Program-made: the position numbers and the translations under genes
Notes under the pieces: generated by a model
Seen by the model: the letters and a program-made list of their open reading frames with translations, nothing else
Databases searched by the model: none
What the model was told of the DNA's origin: nothing
Assembly (NCBI GenBank): GCA_037043015.1
Contig: CM073322.1
Location: forward strand, 33,501,364 to 33,565,363
DNA: 64,000 bases
Reading direction: 5' to 3'
Source of the DNA: Bryum argenteum
Taxonomy: Eukaryota; Streptophyta; Bryopsida; Bryales; Bryaceae
Part shown: in pieces, positions 24,700 to 37,064 of the stretch
How the letters are laid out: the number at the start of each line of letters is the position of its first letter
Numbering within the stretch: position 1 is the stretch's first letter

Positions 24700-26515
24700 G
24701 AGTACATTTTATCTTATAAATTGGTTAAACTTGTAAATCATTCAAATCAAACTCAGATTTTGGATCATTAAAACCAGTGATTTTGTCAAACACAAAAGAG
24801 TGCATAATTTGGCATTACTTATCAATTTTTCTTGAAGCAAGGTTTGATATATAAATTTTAAAACTAAATTGTGCAACTCCATACTTCTGCGCACGTTCAC
24901 AGCTTTCAATTTTTGAGCATATTTTACCATTGCAAGCCAATTATGTGAAATGAAAAGTAGTTTTTGATGTATTATATTCACATGATTATGATATCATAAT
25001 TAACTCTAACAACTTCATAGTTGGAAGATTTTTCATAAGAATACTTTTGGTATTATATTTTCAATGATGTTTCCACAATGAAAAAGTCAAAAACTAGATG
25101 ATTTTTGAAGAGTTAGATATCCTTCATCCACCAATAGATTTCAAATATATACGTTTTGGAATAGATTCCGATTTAGAGTCTGGACTTAGTAGTAGAAATC
25201 TTGACCAAATTGAAAATGATACATATTGTAAATAAAACATAGATTTGAGTACAAAGGGTATACTATGAAGGCTATTTTTCCTATTTGGTATATTTCCGTT
25301 TGTAAATTTTTTTATTGTTTCCATTGTTGCAAAGTTTTGTTTTTTTATTTTTTATTTTTTATTTTTTGAAGATATTGGTACAAGGGTAGTATTGATATGA
25401 AAGTGAAAAACTTTCTAGTTTGAGATTTTTTTTCATTTAGTAACTTTGTCGATAAAATTTTTACTCTAAAGTGAAAATGATGAAAATTTGTAGTCTGTTT
25501 TGTGTACTCATACCTTACGATCTCCCAATCTATGAGGCGCTATGACTCAAATTTTGAACCACATGACCTACGACAAGTCTCTTACAAGTTTGTACGCTTG
25601 AAATGTGAATTGCTTCTCTTCATTTTCATATATGATTTTTTTTTTTAAAATGTGTTTCTTGGCTAAATGTAGGCTGAGACGTTTAGGGTTGATGATATTA
25701 TTGACCAAGGCTAAAAGAACCTCATCAAAGACATGTGACTCTTCTCATGGTAAAATCAAGGTTCATAGAAATTACTTCTAAAATCATGGGAAAATTTTCC
25801 CAAATATATGTTATTTTACAACATCAAAAAACCACTTGCAATCATTAAATTAATGACTTCTAAGTTGTTCACCTCCATCACAATCGAATCTTTACCCCCA
25901 AAAAAATCATCACAAAAACTTTTTGGCTCAAATAATAGCCTCACAATCTTGCAAACTGGTAAAAATTACAAAAGAAATTAGTCCAAAACTAAACCCTTTG
26001 CACTCAAATTCATGCCTTATTTTCGATCTTGTGAAGGTTTCTACCACTAAAACTAGATCCTAAATAATTGAAAGCCGTTTCAGAAAATAAAGTTGAATTC
26101 CTACGATAGATGAAGGAGATAAATCACTTACATATCATCCATTTTTTTACTCTTTTCATTGACAACAAATCATTGCAAATCCGATAGCAAAGAATCATCT
26201 TAAGTTTATAATCATAAGAAATTTAATTCATGAAAAAATATTTTTCATTTCACATAATTAGCTTGCAATAAGAAAATATGCCCTATGTTTAAAATCTCAT
26301 AACCAAAAGCTACCTTAACTAAAATGCATGACATTAATTCATACTTCATTGTATCAGTATGAAAATTTGTAACACTAATTCAAAACTTAATTTTGGAACC
26401 AATGCAAGTGATTTTGCTATAAACAAAACTCATATGAATAAGTTATGGTTCTTCAAAGTTTCAGCCCTACATCCAAAATGTAAAAGAACGACATTGAGGA
26501 CGTTGAGAGGTCAAT
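24700..26515. repeat. Dispersed repeat A, two copies in opposite orientation
   Basis: The plus-oriented copy runs from about 24,700 to an end at 25,693 (GACGTTTAGGGTTGA). The minus-oriented copy occupies about 25,700-26,515: its reverse complement starts near CTCAACGTCCTCAATGTCG and holds TTGCAAGCTAATTATGTGAA. It matches the copy that begins at 55,490 with CCCCTAAACC. The same family occurs at 18,360-19,060. No coding sequence was recognised, although 24,770-24,910 (minus) holds the coding-like block KYGVAQF shared with 6,440 and 9,800. Confidence 0.65.
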
Positions 26516-27097
26516 CAATCACTACATGCTTTGGCTCTTACAAAAAATGTACTTTAGGACTTATTAAAAGCATTTAAAAGGTCGTAAATAAGTTTACAAA
26601 TGGTTTATTGACATTATGAACTACTCAAAAAACAAAATTCTTACACTAGTCTAGCTTGTTGGTTGGGGCTTATGGCTCCATACGATAGGTTTCATTCTAT
26701 GATGTTGAGTGAGTATCACATTTTACTGACTAAGATAAGAGATTATTGGACTTTATTGTATAAGGACCTCAAAACCTAATGGAGATCCTATATGTCAATT
26801 ATGTGGCTAGTCAAGACCTTACATACAGTATATTCAATAAAGATTAGTCATTTCACCATTGGTGTTATGACCTTCTCGTGTAAACATACAAGGTTATGTC
26901 AAACAAACTCTCTTCACACGAGCCTCGAAATAGGTTCGAAATAGGATAATATGGTAAAGAAAATATGGTCTCTCGGTTCTATTAGTGTAGAATTAATTAG
27001 TGTGGCAAAAATGGCGCCGAGAGTGGATGCAATAGGTTTTTGTCTCTGATGTCAATGTTGAGTTTCCGGAGCTTGGCCGGATTCGAGTCGAGCTTCT
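26516..27097. other. Intergenic DNA and upstream region of the ZIP gene
   Basis: No coding sequence is seen. The base composition changes from AT-rich to GC-balanced at about 27,000, which probably marks the promoter-proximal and leader region of the ZIP transporter gene. No TATA box could be assigned with confidence. Confidence 0.4.
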
Positions 27098-30000
27098 ATG
27101 CGCCTGGCTATGGCGGCGAGGACGACGATGGCCGTGAATGCCCTACTTCTGCTCGGGCTCCTATTGCTCCTCCCCTGTGGCTCACTCGGGGAGGCGGAGG
27201 AGGCCGCCACAGAGGCATTGTTTGCTCACATTCGGGAGATTCAGCAGATCAGCAAATCGGAGCTTGATAAATTGAACGCCAAGGGGCCGCAAGATTCTGT
27301 TCCACCGCCGCAACTGGACTCGCCGCTGGATGAAGTAGTGCTAGGAGACGATGCCGCCTCTGACTTGATGGCGCACATTTATGCAATGCAGCGGAAGGCG
27401 CTCGACTCGAATCCGGGTAGTGATGATGCGCCTGTGGATGTTGAGGCTGAGGACGTCGTGGAAGTGGAAGAGGCGGAACAGAATTCGGTTTCCCCCGAGG
27501 AGAGGTTTAAGCAGCTGGAGGCAATGCTGAAATCCGTGACTGATGACGCGGTCAAACACCCGGATGAGCTTGGCGCTCACAACGTGCAATTGAGTGCAAA
27601 AGGTGCGAAGGACGAAGAAGTCATCGAACTTTTGCATAAGTATGCTCAGGACATGCATCGGAAGCTGTATCCGCATGGAATTGAAAATGCGGCAAATGAT
27701 CGAAGCCGCGAGGCTGCTGTTGAGCATGATGATCTCCATGTCCATGACCATGATGATGCACACGGACAAGGACACGGACACCAGCACCACGATCATGGCC
27801 ATGAGGACGCACATGCTAACGGACACGGACATGGCCATGAAGGCTTTTCCAGAGCAAGCGATGCTCATCACCACAACCACGATCACAGCGGACATGATCA
27901 CAGCCACGGGCATGGCCATGAAGATGTACATGCCAATGTGGGCTTCTCTAGAGCAAGTGATCTCCACAACCATGATCATAGCGGTCACAGCCACGGACAT
28001 GATCACAGCCATGGGCATGGTCACAGCCACGGGCATGACCACAAGGAAAGCGTCAAGAAGAAGAAATTCATTCTGCCAGAGGAGCTTGCAGAGGAAGAGG
28101 ATCTGCTAAAATATGGATTCGAGGAGCAAGTATTTTTGAGTGCGGCACAACCTTGGCGATTGAGTATTCCGGACACAGGTTCGTTCATGTCTCTCACCGA
28201 TCCAGCTAAAGTCATTCTTCGTTTGTCCATCACTCAACTATGGTCATATCTTAAGGAAGCATTACCATTCGTAAAATCAGTTTTTAGCGATCATCCTCTC
28301 ATGGGAGACCACAATATTCCTTTTTGTTTCATAGTCAAATTGTTTGTGTTGAATAGCTGCTCTAAGCCATGAGATCTGGCTCAAGAATCAAGGTTTAGGG
28401 TTTTACACCGGGTCTACCTCTTGTTCTATCTGTGCACGAGCGGGCATATGTTGTTACTTTTTATAATTGCGCGGCGACTCGAGGAACGTAGTGGGCACAT
28501 TTCAATGTTTGATGATGTGTTTGTGTGCTTGCATGTGAGAAGGCATCTGGTTGCGAGCAATGGGTTGTTCACTGCTGGTGAGCTTGGCCTCTCTCATCTG
28601 CCTCATGATTCTCCCTTGCATTGTCTGTAAGTCTTTCTCAGAGTCCTTGTATTCCTTCTGCTGTTTTAGTTCGTAGCATCATGTAATTGCTAGCCTTCAT
28701 TGCTAGTGCAAGTACTTGCAGAGCTTGAACTCCAAGAAGCAGTTTCAATGGCTACTTAAGCGCACAAGTTGTTTTGAGCAATTCCTGTACCTAGTATCAT
28801 ACCGCTGCGAATTGTGAAGAAATGCTGATATATGTACCTGATACAGCAAATGGCAAGCCTTCAGAGAGAGTTGTAAATGCTTTGGCTGCGTTTGGGGTAA
28901 GTTTTGATCCTAGGGACGGTTCTCTGCTTTCGCACTTCTTGATGAATTTGGTGTTTAAAATGTTCAGAACATTTCATACTTGGATGTTCAATCTTAACCT
29001 TACAGAATTCCCCATATACCTGCTTGTTTCTAGGGTGTAGGGCTGTCTCTGTTTCTGGCAATATGGATTCTAGGGTTGTACTGACACTTTTGTGGTTGGT
29101 TATACAGGCTGGTGCCATGTTGGGAGATGCTTTCCTTCATCAACTTCCGCATGCATTTGGTAACCTCTCGCTAAAATACCATACAGTCCTGAGTATAATC
29201 TGGACCACTTTATTGTCTATCTTGGAGAATAGTGTTATATGGTATATTTGTTGACAAAGTTCCATTTATCGTTCTAATGACCTTGTTGTCGTTCGGGTCT
29301 ACAGGAAACTCCGGTCATTCACACGACGCTCACCAGCATGATCATGATCATTCGCATTCACATTCTCATGGTCATGAACACTCTGCACCTACAAATCAAG
29401 GTCATGCACACTCTCTACAAGATTTATCGACCGGCCTTGCGGTTCTTGGTAAGTCTTTACCTCGAAGCCGTAGTTTCTTTCTTACTGAGAACTTTTCAGT
29501 CTTTCTGTTGGAGAGCTTTTGAATCATGCTTTTCCTTTGAAGTGTTCATGATGGTTTAGATCTAGCTTGTATGTGTAAGAACTATTGGAAGTTCCATTTT
29601 GTTAATCGGCAGTGTTTCAGGATGATAGCGTATAATTGTCTTCTATCACTACAACTTATGCGGTATTGAATTGCAGGTGGTATTCTTCTCTTCTTTATCG
29701 TTGAGAAGATTGTAAGACGATACGAAGAACTATCCGTCCATAGTGGCCATCGTGCATTAGGTCATAGTCATCATCACCATCAAAAGAAAAAGGAGCGAGT
29801 GAAGAAATTGGAGGGTACCGAGAAAAATGAGGTGGTTGGTGAAGAGGCAGCAGTTGAAGACAAGGAGTCAAAAACCCTAGAAAGCAAAAGTTCAGATTTG
29901 AAGAAGGTACTGTCCGCCTCCGCTATGTTCTAGGCTTTCTGAAAATATCAATTAAGATAATTGATATTCTATGTCACTTCTTCTAATTGCTTATGCACCC

Positions 30001-31788
30001 GACGAGATTTTCTGCTACTTAGACTCTTCAAATCTAGTCAGTTTGTGAGTCCGAAGAGGATAAGAAGGCTGCTTGAGTACTAAAGTGCTTAAAGACCGCA
30101 TTTGATGAGGGTGATCATCCTCCGTTGCCTTACACAGTGTTTGTGCTTATTGTGAAAGCAGCATTTTATACAACAATAGTGTGTATGATAGTGTACCTGT
30201 GATAGTGGCCTCGTCTATAGCCCCATTTTATTTGACAAGCTAGTTCTAAGATGTTGCCACTTGCTTACAGAGGAAAGGCAGTAAGAAGAAAGATGCAGTT
30301 GCAGCTGGAAACGAAACTTCTTCCGTTTCGGTGCAGTCACCTGAGGCTAGTGGCGGATTCGTCATAGGCTACCTGAACCTCTTTTCCGATGCAGTGGTAC
30401 GTATCTTTCTTTGATGTTCGTAGGTTCCTAAAAAGATTGGAATTCGTTCTTTTCCAGCGAGTATTGAATAGTCATGGTGGTGGCTCACACACAACGCATT
30501 TCGTTAAAGCGGCTTCAAGGTCATCTGCTATCTGTTACATATAGCTTGGCATGAAGACATAGCACAAGATCCTTGCAGACCAAATCATTTTTCTAACTAC
30601 ATGCCTCTTTGGACAACGAGTTACATGTTGTAGGCGAGGGTATCACGAGATGCACAATGAACTAGGCTCGAATTTGATATGAATACTTGTTGAAGGCTTT
30701 GACTGTACTTACATTCTTGTAATTTGTTGGGGTTTCATTTCACAGCATAACTTCACAGATGGCATGGCCCTTGGGAGTGCTTTCTTGCTCCACGGCACAA
30801 TGGGTGGCTGGTCACGAACGTTGTTTCTCCTTGCCCATGAGCTCCCTCAGGAGGTTTGCTCTTTTTTCTCGTACACTAGTTACTAAGCAAGGTTAAAGAA
30901 GTCAGAGTCTGCTTATGTTCCAAGATTGATTACCCAGCTATCAGCCCATTTGAAGTTTGATAAGTGGTCGAGCGTTTTACTGCTTACTTCCTGGTAGCGT
31001 TAGTTACTAGTTATGTACGTGCTTTGGAGAGCTGCACCGCATACCGCGAACTGACATTTCCTGTTTATTGGGATCAGGTTGGGGATTTCGGCATTCTGGT
31101 GAAATCGGGCTTCAGTGTATTCGAGGCCCTTGCATTCAATTTCCTGTCGGCACTGGTTGCCTTAGCTGGAACTGCTGTGGTGTGTATCTTTGGCCTAAGC
31201 CTGTTGCGTATTCAACTAGACACTAGTTTGGCGATAAAAAACACACGTACCATGAAGATATGAATTCATAACTTGCTGTGGATGTTAGTATCATCATATA
31301 ATAAACGCGATGGTTGTAAGTTTCTAACGTTGTTACCAATTGCTGATTTTCTTCTGTATGTTTTGACAGGCCCTGTTTTTTGGTGCCAGCTCGGGTCACT
31401 CGTCTTTGATCGAAGTAAGAAAGCATTAGATTTATTGTGTCGATTGTGATATATTTGTATTTCATCAGTCTCTGCGCACTTTCTTTTCAACTGGCAGGAC
31501 CGCCTCGATCAGTCACTTCGAAGAAAGATACGAATGCATGTGTTAAATTGAAATACGGAGTCCTTTAAACTGGGAGTAGTATATCTGTTTCCAGCTACAT
31601 TCTGAACATTATTTGGTTACAATCCGGTATTGCAGGGATTCATAGCAGGTGGTTTCATCTATATGTCGGTTGGTGGAGTCATGCCGAGCATGCATGATCA
31701 GGGTTCCTCCTTCATCTCTACTCTTTCTCAACTTGTGCCCATGGTGCTTGGCATGGGTGTGGCTGTTGTGATATCTCTTGCTGAGTGA
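27098..31788 (+). CDS. IAR1: IAR1/ZIP7-type zinc transporter, His-rich, 11 exons
   Basis: A ZIP-family (LZT/KE4 subgroup) transporter expected to move zinc across an endomembrane, as plant IAR1 and animal ZIP7 do. Proposed exons: 27,098-28,178; 28,540-28,626; 28,847-28,896; 29,108-29,159; 29,305-29,448; 29,677-29,906; 30,271-30,396; 30,746-30,853; 31,078-31,179; 31,370-31,414; 31,636-31,788. All introns have GT-AG borders and the exons sum to 2,178 nt (725 residues). Exon 1 encodes a signal peptide (VNALLLLGLLLLLPCGSLG), an acidic region and a long His/Asp/Gly-rich stretch (27,715-28,060). Later exons give MGCSLLVSLASLICLMILP, AGAMLGDAFLHQLPHAFG, a second His-rich loop, the metal-binding HNFTDGMALGSAF and HELPQEVGDFGILV motifs, and GFIAGGFIYMSVGGVMP. 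It is longer than the roughly 470 residues usual for IAR1, because of exon 1. The start of exon 2 (28,540 or 28,543) is the least certain border. Confidence 0.9.
27715..28060 (+). repeat. His/Asp/Gly-rich low-complexity coding region
   Basis: The ZIP gene's cytosolic or lumenal His loop is built from HGH, HDH and HSH units and contains two copies of an EGFSRASD/VGFSRASD segment (about 27,840 and 27,942), showing internal duplication. Such loops bind zinc and often modulate transport. Confidence 0.85.
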
Positions 31789-34700
31789 GTTCCATGCCTG
31801 ATGAGAGGCCATCTTGCTCAACTCCATCACGAAGACTGGCTGAACTGTTGTCAGAAGCTGCAGTATCTCGAGAGCCAGTAGTGTTGAATGTTGGCTTACA
31901 ATATCTTGGCAAGTTGATACGTTGAGATGGAACATGGGAATAGCTAGATTTTAAGTTAGAATTATTACGTCTCCCTTGTATACAAGAAGCATTAGGAACC
32001 TGACTCATTTATGTTGGGCTACTTTCAATATTTTTTTGTACGATTGGTTCGAATGTCTGCTTGAGGATTTTGAAATGTGACGATTATGGTTCAGCCACTT
32101 GACGCAGCTCTTGCAGTAACAAGCTCGGCACACTCTAAAGAATCAACAAGTACATTAATTCGACCAGTTTCTCTTTATAATCCACGGCGTGATATTTTGA
32201 TCTCCTTGTTCTAAGAGGCGCTTCATGAATCTTGAAGTACTGTGCACCCGATTTTCGTTACATGACTTCAAATGCGTCGTGTTTGGTGAGCCTATGCCAT
32301 GCCGGAATAGCAGTGTACTGGTTAACTTTTACCACCGCATATTGGGTACTTAACCACATGTGAGCTTGCTGTAGGGATCACGGGAGCATGATACAATCTG
32401 CGAATCACCGGCCTGGAGAATGCTCGCAATATAATCCTCCACCAGTCTACGTCTGAGTACATGGGAACTGTCCGATTACATACGTATCGTCCATAATCTG
32501 AACTTTCACATAGAGATCTTAAACTCGTACTGATCATTTGATTGAAGAGAGATACTTGCTCTGGAGCAACGATGCGTAGAATCCTTGCTATCGAATCCGC
32601 AGCAAATCGGATTAAGGGCACGTTTGCGTGTGCGATCATTTTCAAAACTCATGACTTTTCGAAGAGTGCATGAGGGTAGTACCTCCGATCTTACTAACAG
32701 GACGCAGGACAGTATCAAGACTCACTTTCAAAATAGACCGTTGAAGGATGGCTCTCCAAATATGGCTTGTTGGTTAAGCCCTGCATCTTGACTACTTTGA
32801 ACTTTGAGGGACATCCGGTCAGTATAATCATCCAAAAACTTTCAATTTTGCTGCCCCTGCAAGTGAAATTAGTTGCAGGTGTCTTAAAACTCTTCTGAAT
32901 TCGGCTTTTAATCTGATGTAGTACTGGTATCGAAATGTCCTCTTGGTTAATCATTTTGAGAACAAGATATTACTTCGTCGTACTTCATAGTTAGTGAATG
33001 GACATGGCTCATGACAGTGAAATCAAATGCTCAGTATGATTTGCTGTATATATTTTAAATGTTGTGCTCCATCATACGTTACAGTGACTTACCAACAACG
33101 GCACTCTAGAGATAGACTAGTTTGAGGGATGATTGCCTTTGGGCAGTTCATCATCTGTTAGCACTGTTGCTGTAATTGATCTTTCTAGCTACCTGGCGTA
33201 AAATGATCACTACGGTCTAAGATTATGAAATCCGGTGTGCTCATACTTAACTGTTGTTAAAAGTGATTCACTGCTTCAGGATTTGGCAGTCACACTTACC
33301 GATTCTGCCTAAGAAGTGCACGGACAATCAGACAACACATCAGGTGCGGCTTCTAAGATCTCCGTAGTGTACTTAAAAGACTGGAATATCTTAACAACAC
33401 TCTGTTTTCGAACCTTAATCTGATTATTTGGACGCTAGAAGCACCCTAAATCTGAAGCCCTCTGTTACAGTAAGATGTCCAAATGCGTGGCATTCAATAC
33501 ATACGTGGAGGATTTCACGATTATATTGTTCAATGTCCTGAATTGGTTAATAAGGTGTGGTGGTAGACTTGCAACCGCTTGTGGTACTCGTAAGGGATTG
33601 TTAACCTTGATCACCAATCGTACTGTGCCGAGCATTGGTAGACTATTTTTCAGTCTCTGTCGCTCACAGCTTGCAGGTACACACTAAAGATGCTTTTCGG
33701 CTCAAGCGGTACATAGGACTGTGAGGAGGAACTCGAAATTCGTCACAAACAAGCATCAAACCATCACGGGCAACCGAGACAAGTATACAGCAGACCAAGC
33801 TTGTAGCAGCGAGGGGATCACCTCTAAAGTTTACTTGTTAATCAAAGTACCTCGTATCTGGTGTCCACCACAGAGCAGGCAAGGGTTGTGTAGATCTAAC
33901 TGGTGATCAGAATTGCCAGGGGCACCTGTTTGCAACTGAACTCATCCATCTGCTGTTTAGACTATAATGGTGCTCCGCATACTCCAACACGACTTCACCT
34001 GTAAAGGTTCTATCCCTGTCGAGCTTATTCATGCCATTGACAATCCCTGTATTTTGCCATAATGTCTGATGGAGCCCCTGGAACCTTTAGACACGCGAGT
34101 GTACTTCGTTGGGTTCCAGTGTTCATGTTGGAGTGAGGTATTATGAGTCTGAATCATGGTAAGTGCTTGAAAGCTAGTGAGAGACCGTGTCTTCGGACAA
34201 GGCAAAGCAGTAGCCTACAGTACGAGAGTTGTGAGAAGGGAGAGAGGCCCACATTTGAAAGAAAAGGAGAGGAGTTGGAGGGAGTAAGACAAATTTATAT
34301 GTGCATACGGAGGACTAGGATGAGCGACCCACCGTATCATTGCGGGAGCTGTGTGAAGTTGAGAGATTTTATCCGAAAGGGACCACTGCACAGGGAAAGC
34401 TGCCTCTGTTTAGGCACCTGCTCTACGTGACCGTATGCCACCCTCTTATCAAACTACGTATTGAGTGGTCGATACTTCACCTGTAATTACGACATGGCCT
34501 CAAGTACAGATCACTGAATTCCAGCTACGTTCCCACCCTAGCTCATTAAATTCCATCAATGGTCGCCCAAACCTGAGGTGAGTCTCCATGCAGAGCTTCC
34601 GTTAATCAGTCTTCTTCGCTGCAATCTGGTCGTTTATGAATGCTCCTTATATTCCTACTATGGATGCGTTTCGAGAGATCATTTGCATGGAAGTGGTGCG

Positions 34701-35122
34701 TTCTTAAGCTTGGAATCCGTGTAAGTGAGTTGCATCTTTAAGTTCGAATCTTCGGGTGTTAAGAAGCTGGCGAAGCAATTACGAATGATGTTCTTTTGTT
34801 CAATGTAGACTCGTAGAAAGTGGGTGCAGAAAACCCAAGCTAAGGGATAGGTACTAGAGTATTTTAGTATCACAGTCGGTATACTGTCGCTAACCGGATG
34901 TACTTTTGTCTGGAACATAATACTGCTCGTGCTTTCCATGAGACTGAGATCAGCTGCTACAGAAAATCATGTCGATCTCCTCGCTTCAGATGCCCTGAAT
35001 TATTCAAGATGGGGGGTTTACTTAGGCAATTTTTCAGGCGTGGCTAGCTTCGTAGCCTCTCCGGACAGCGCAGGCAGGTCTGTGCTCATGATGTTGGACC
35101 AAAAGATCCATTCTGAATCCGA
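31789..35122. other. 3.3 kb of GC-balanced intergenic DNA, no gene recognised
   Basis: The base composition is closer to genic DNA than to the AT-rich repeats elsewhere, but the open stretches are short and carry no recognised motif. It may hold the 3' UTR of the ZIP gene, the promoter and leader of the AP2/ERF gene (its right end), and possibly an unrecognised non-coding transcript. No inverted-repeat element of the TTAA type is present here. Confidence 0.5.
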
Positions 35123-36103
35123 ATGGACCACCTTCAGCATCAGGTTCCGCAGATGAGGAGGAGCGTCAGTTGTCCTGCAGCGATGGCTGATCTGTCGACG
35201 AAGAAGGCGAAGCTTGGGATAGGAAGTGATTCTCGCCATCCGATCTTTAGAGGAGTGAGGAGGCGGCCCTGGGGCATCTGGGTGACCGAAATTCGAAGGC
35301 CGAAGAAGAAGGCTCGCATCTGGTTGGGGTCATTCGAAACCGCTGAAATGGCCGCCAGGGCATACGATACTGGTAATACAATCTAAGATAGCATGATCAG
35401 CTTTGTTCTATTTATCAACCAGTGAGTTTTCTGTATGAGTCATATCTTTGTTGATTATTTTGCAGCTGCGTTGTGTCTCCGAGGGCCAGGAGCACTTCTG
35501 AATTTCCCCAAACTGGCAGGCTCCCTTCCCCGGCCACTGGATCTCTCCGACAAGTGCATTCAAGCAGCGTCGAACGAAGCAGCGAAGCGATTTTCTCGTG
35601 AAGTCAAGGCTCAACGACGCCTCTTCAGGTTAAATTCGTCATTGCCAAACATTGCATCTGAGCCGGTGCTGCCATCCAGCTGCTCCACGGCTATCCTTCA
35701 CAGTCGAGTCCCCGTATTGGCACCATGCAATATGGAGCTTGAAAGCTACAATCAGACACCGCCAACATCATATGTTGAGCGGATTCGTCATGTTGGAGAC
35801 AAGAGCTGTGAAGCACCCATGAACCATGCACTCTCTACTCACCCGAAACTGGAAGTAACGTCGGATGATCATCTGGGTGAGGAATTCGAGAGGTCAAGAT
35901 CTCAGGACAGCTGGTTTAGAGACGCGAAGCTGCAGCAGCGACAACCAAGTGAAGTTCTTTGCATAGAAAGAGGAATGCAGTTCCTGGAGGAGGACATGAT
36001 GTTCAGCAATCTGGCGAGCTTTGTTGTCGAGGCTCCTCCCTCTCCTTATGGCCACGACGAAGGGGTGAATCATATGTGGGAGCCTCGTTTATGGAGCTTT
36101 TAA
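35123..36103 (+). CDS. AP2/ERF transcription factor, intron inside the AP2 domain
   Basis: A DNA-binding transcription factor of the AP2/ERF family. Exon 1 is 35,123-35,372 and exon 2 is 35,466-36,103 (stop TAA). The donor follows GATACTG and the acceptor is TTGCAG. The spliced AP2 domain reads [58 protein letters not shown]; all core residues are present. The valine in WVTEIR is the residue typical of the DREB side of the family. The rest (about 200 residues) lacks a known domain but has an acidic C-terminus with [18 protein letters not shown] and ends MWEPRLWSF, reminiscent of short activation motifs at the ends of DREB-type proteins. The start is uncertain: in-frame ATGs also occur at 35,153 and 35,183. 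Length is about 295 residues from the first ATG. Confidence 0.9.
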
Positions 36104-37060
36104 GGCAAGTTAACGTAGTGATCAGGTTGTCTTCTCTCCTGTTATGATGTGATTTGAAGTAATAACTGACTTAATCTCGAGTCAGGAAGTTGAGATTGTT
36201 GAGCCCTGTTTATGATTCTGGTCGCCAATTTCGGTGGACGTCTTCCTTGTGTCTTATTATCTGTTTGTCAGTCACCCCAGTCGTGCTCATAATCATTGCT
36301 GGAGTGTAGGGCTAATGGTAAGTTGTTTCACAGCCTGCCCTCAAATTCAATCCCATAACATTGGAGTTAATTTATCAAGTTGGGGTGCAGTAAAGAACAA
36401 AAACCGGTTTGAAACTCGGATCAAGTGTTCACGTATACAAGCTATGCCGTGATCAGTATCTGCAGGGTTAAGCATTGCAGAGGTGCAGATGCTTTTTACC
36501 GTGGCAAACTTGTAACTCAACCTCATCATACTGTAAGGTAACTTCTGAGTCAAGAGTTAAGACTTACGACCACCCTATAGTACCGATCATCATGTTGTGT
36601 GTGCGTTGATAATTGAATGGTTCTGTTGTATGTTAGACAATTTTAGTACGAAAGTAATTAAATAGCTCTGTTATATGTAAGACAATCCTAATTTAAGCGT
36701 GAGGGAGAAAGGGGCTGGACGTAGTAGTGCAGAGGAAAGTACATTACATAGTGTAAAGGTCTCAAGAAGAGTTTCAAATCAGCAAATTCTCGTATAGAGT
36801 GGTCATGGGATGAATTCAAGAAAAAAGCATGCGGGAGACTCATCTGCCTGGAATCATAATTTTTGAACTATCGTGTTCTCGAATTTTGAATCTGTTGTGA
36901 ATAATTAAAGCTACTGTTCTGAAGAATTTTGAAATTGTCCGCCCTAAAATTTGACCCACGGTACATAATGTTTTACTTATTCACTCCAACATATTGTATA
37001 CCTCTTTTATTGAATTGTTGTCTTTTGGACCCTAATGATTAACCTTTTGGACCCTAATGA
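36104..37060. other. Downstream region of the AP2/ERF gene, then AT-rich DNA
   Basis: To about 36,600 the composition matches a 3' UTR or genic flank, then turns AT-rich. Just before M3, a 22-bp segment (37,023-37,044 and 37,045-37,066) is tandemly duplicated. Nothing else can be supported. Confidence 0.5.
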
Positions 37061-37064
37061 TTAA

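Noticed and set aside
27341-28042. Long minus-strand open frame opposite the ZIP gene
   Set aside because: It is the antisense shadow of the His/Asp-rich repeat region; its Met/Val/Ile-rich translation follows from the repeated CAT/GAC codons.
27594-28109. Second plus-strand frame rich in Met and Thr in exon 1 of the ZIP gene
   Set aside because: It is a frame shadow of the same repeats; the His-rich frame continues into conserved ZIP exons.
28179-28372. Read-through end of ZIP exon 1 to a stop at 28,372
   Set aside because: The conserved first membrane span lies at 28,540-28,626, so the read-through is intron; the donor is placed at 28,179.
36104-36600. Extra exon after the AP2/ERF stop codon
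   Set aside because: Open frames there carry no motif and the upstream frame ends cleanly in TAA after a plausible C-terminal motif.
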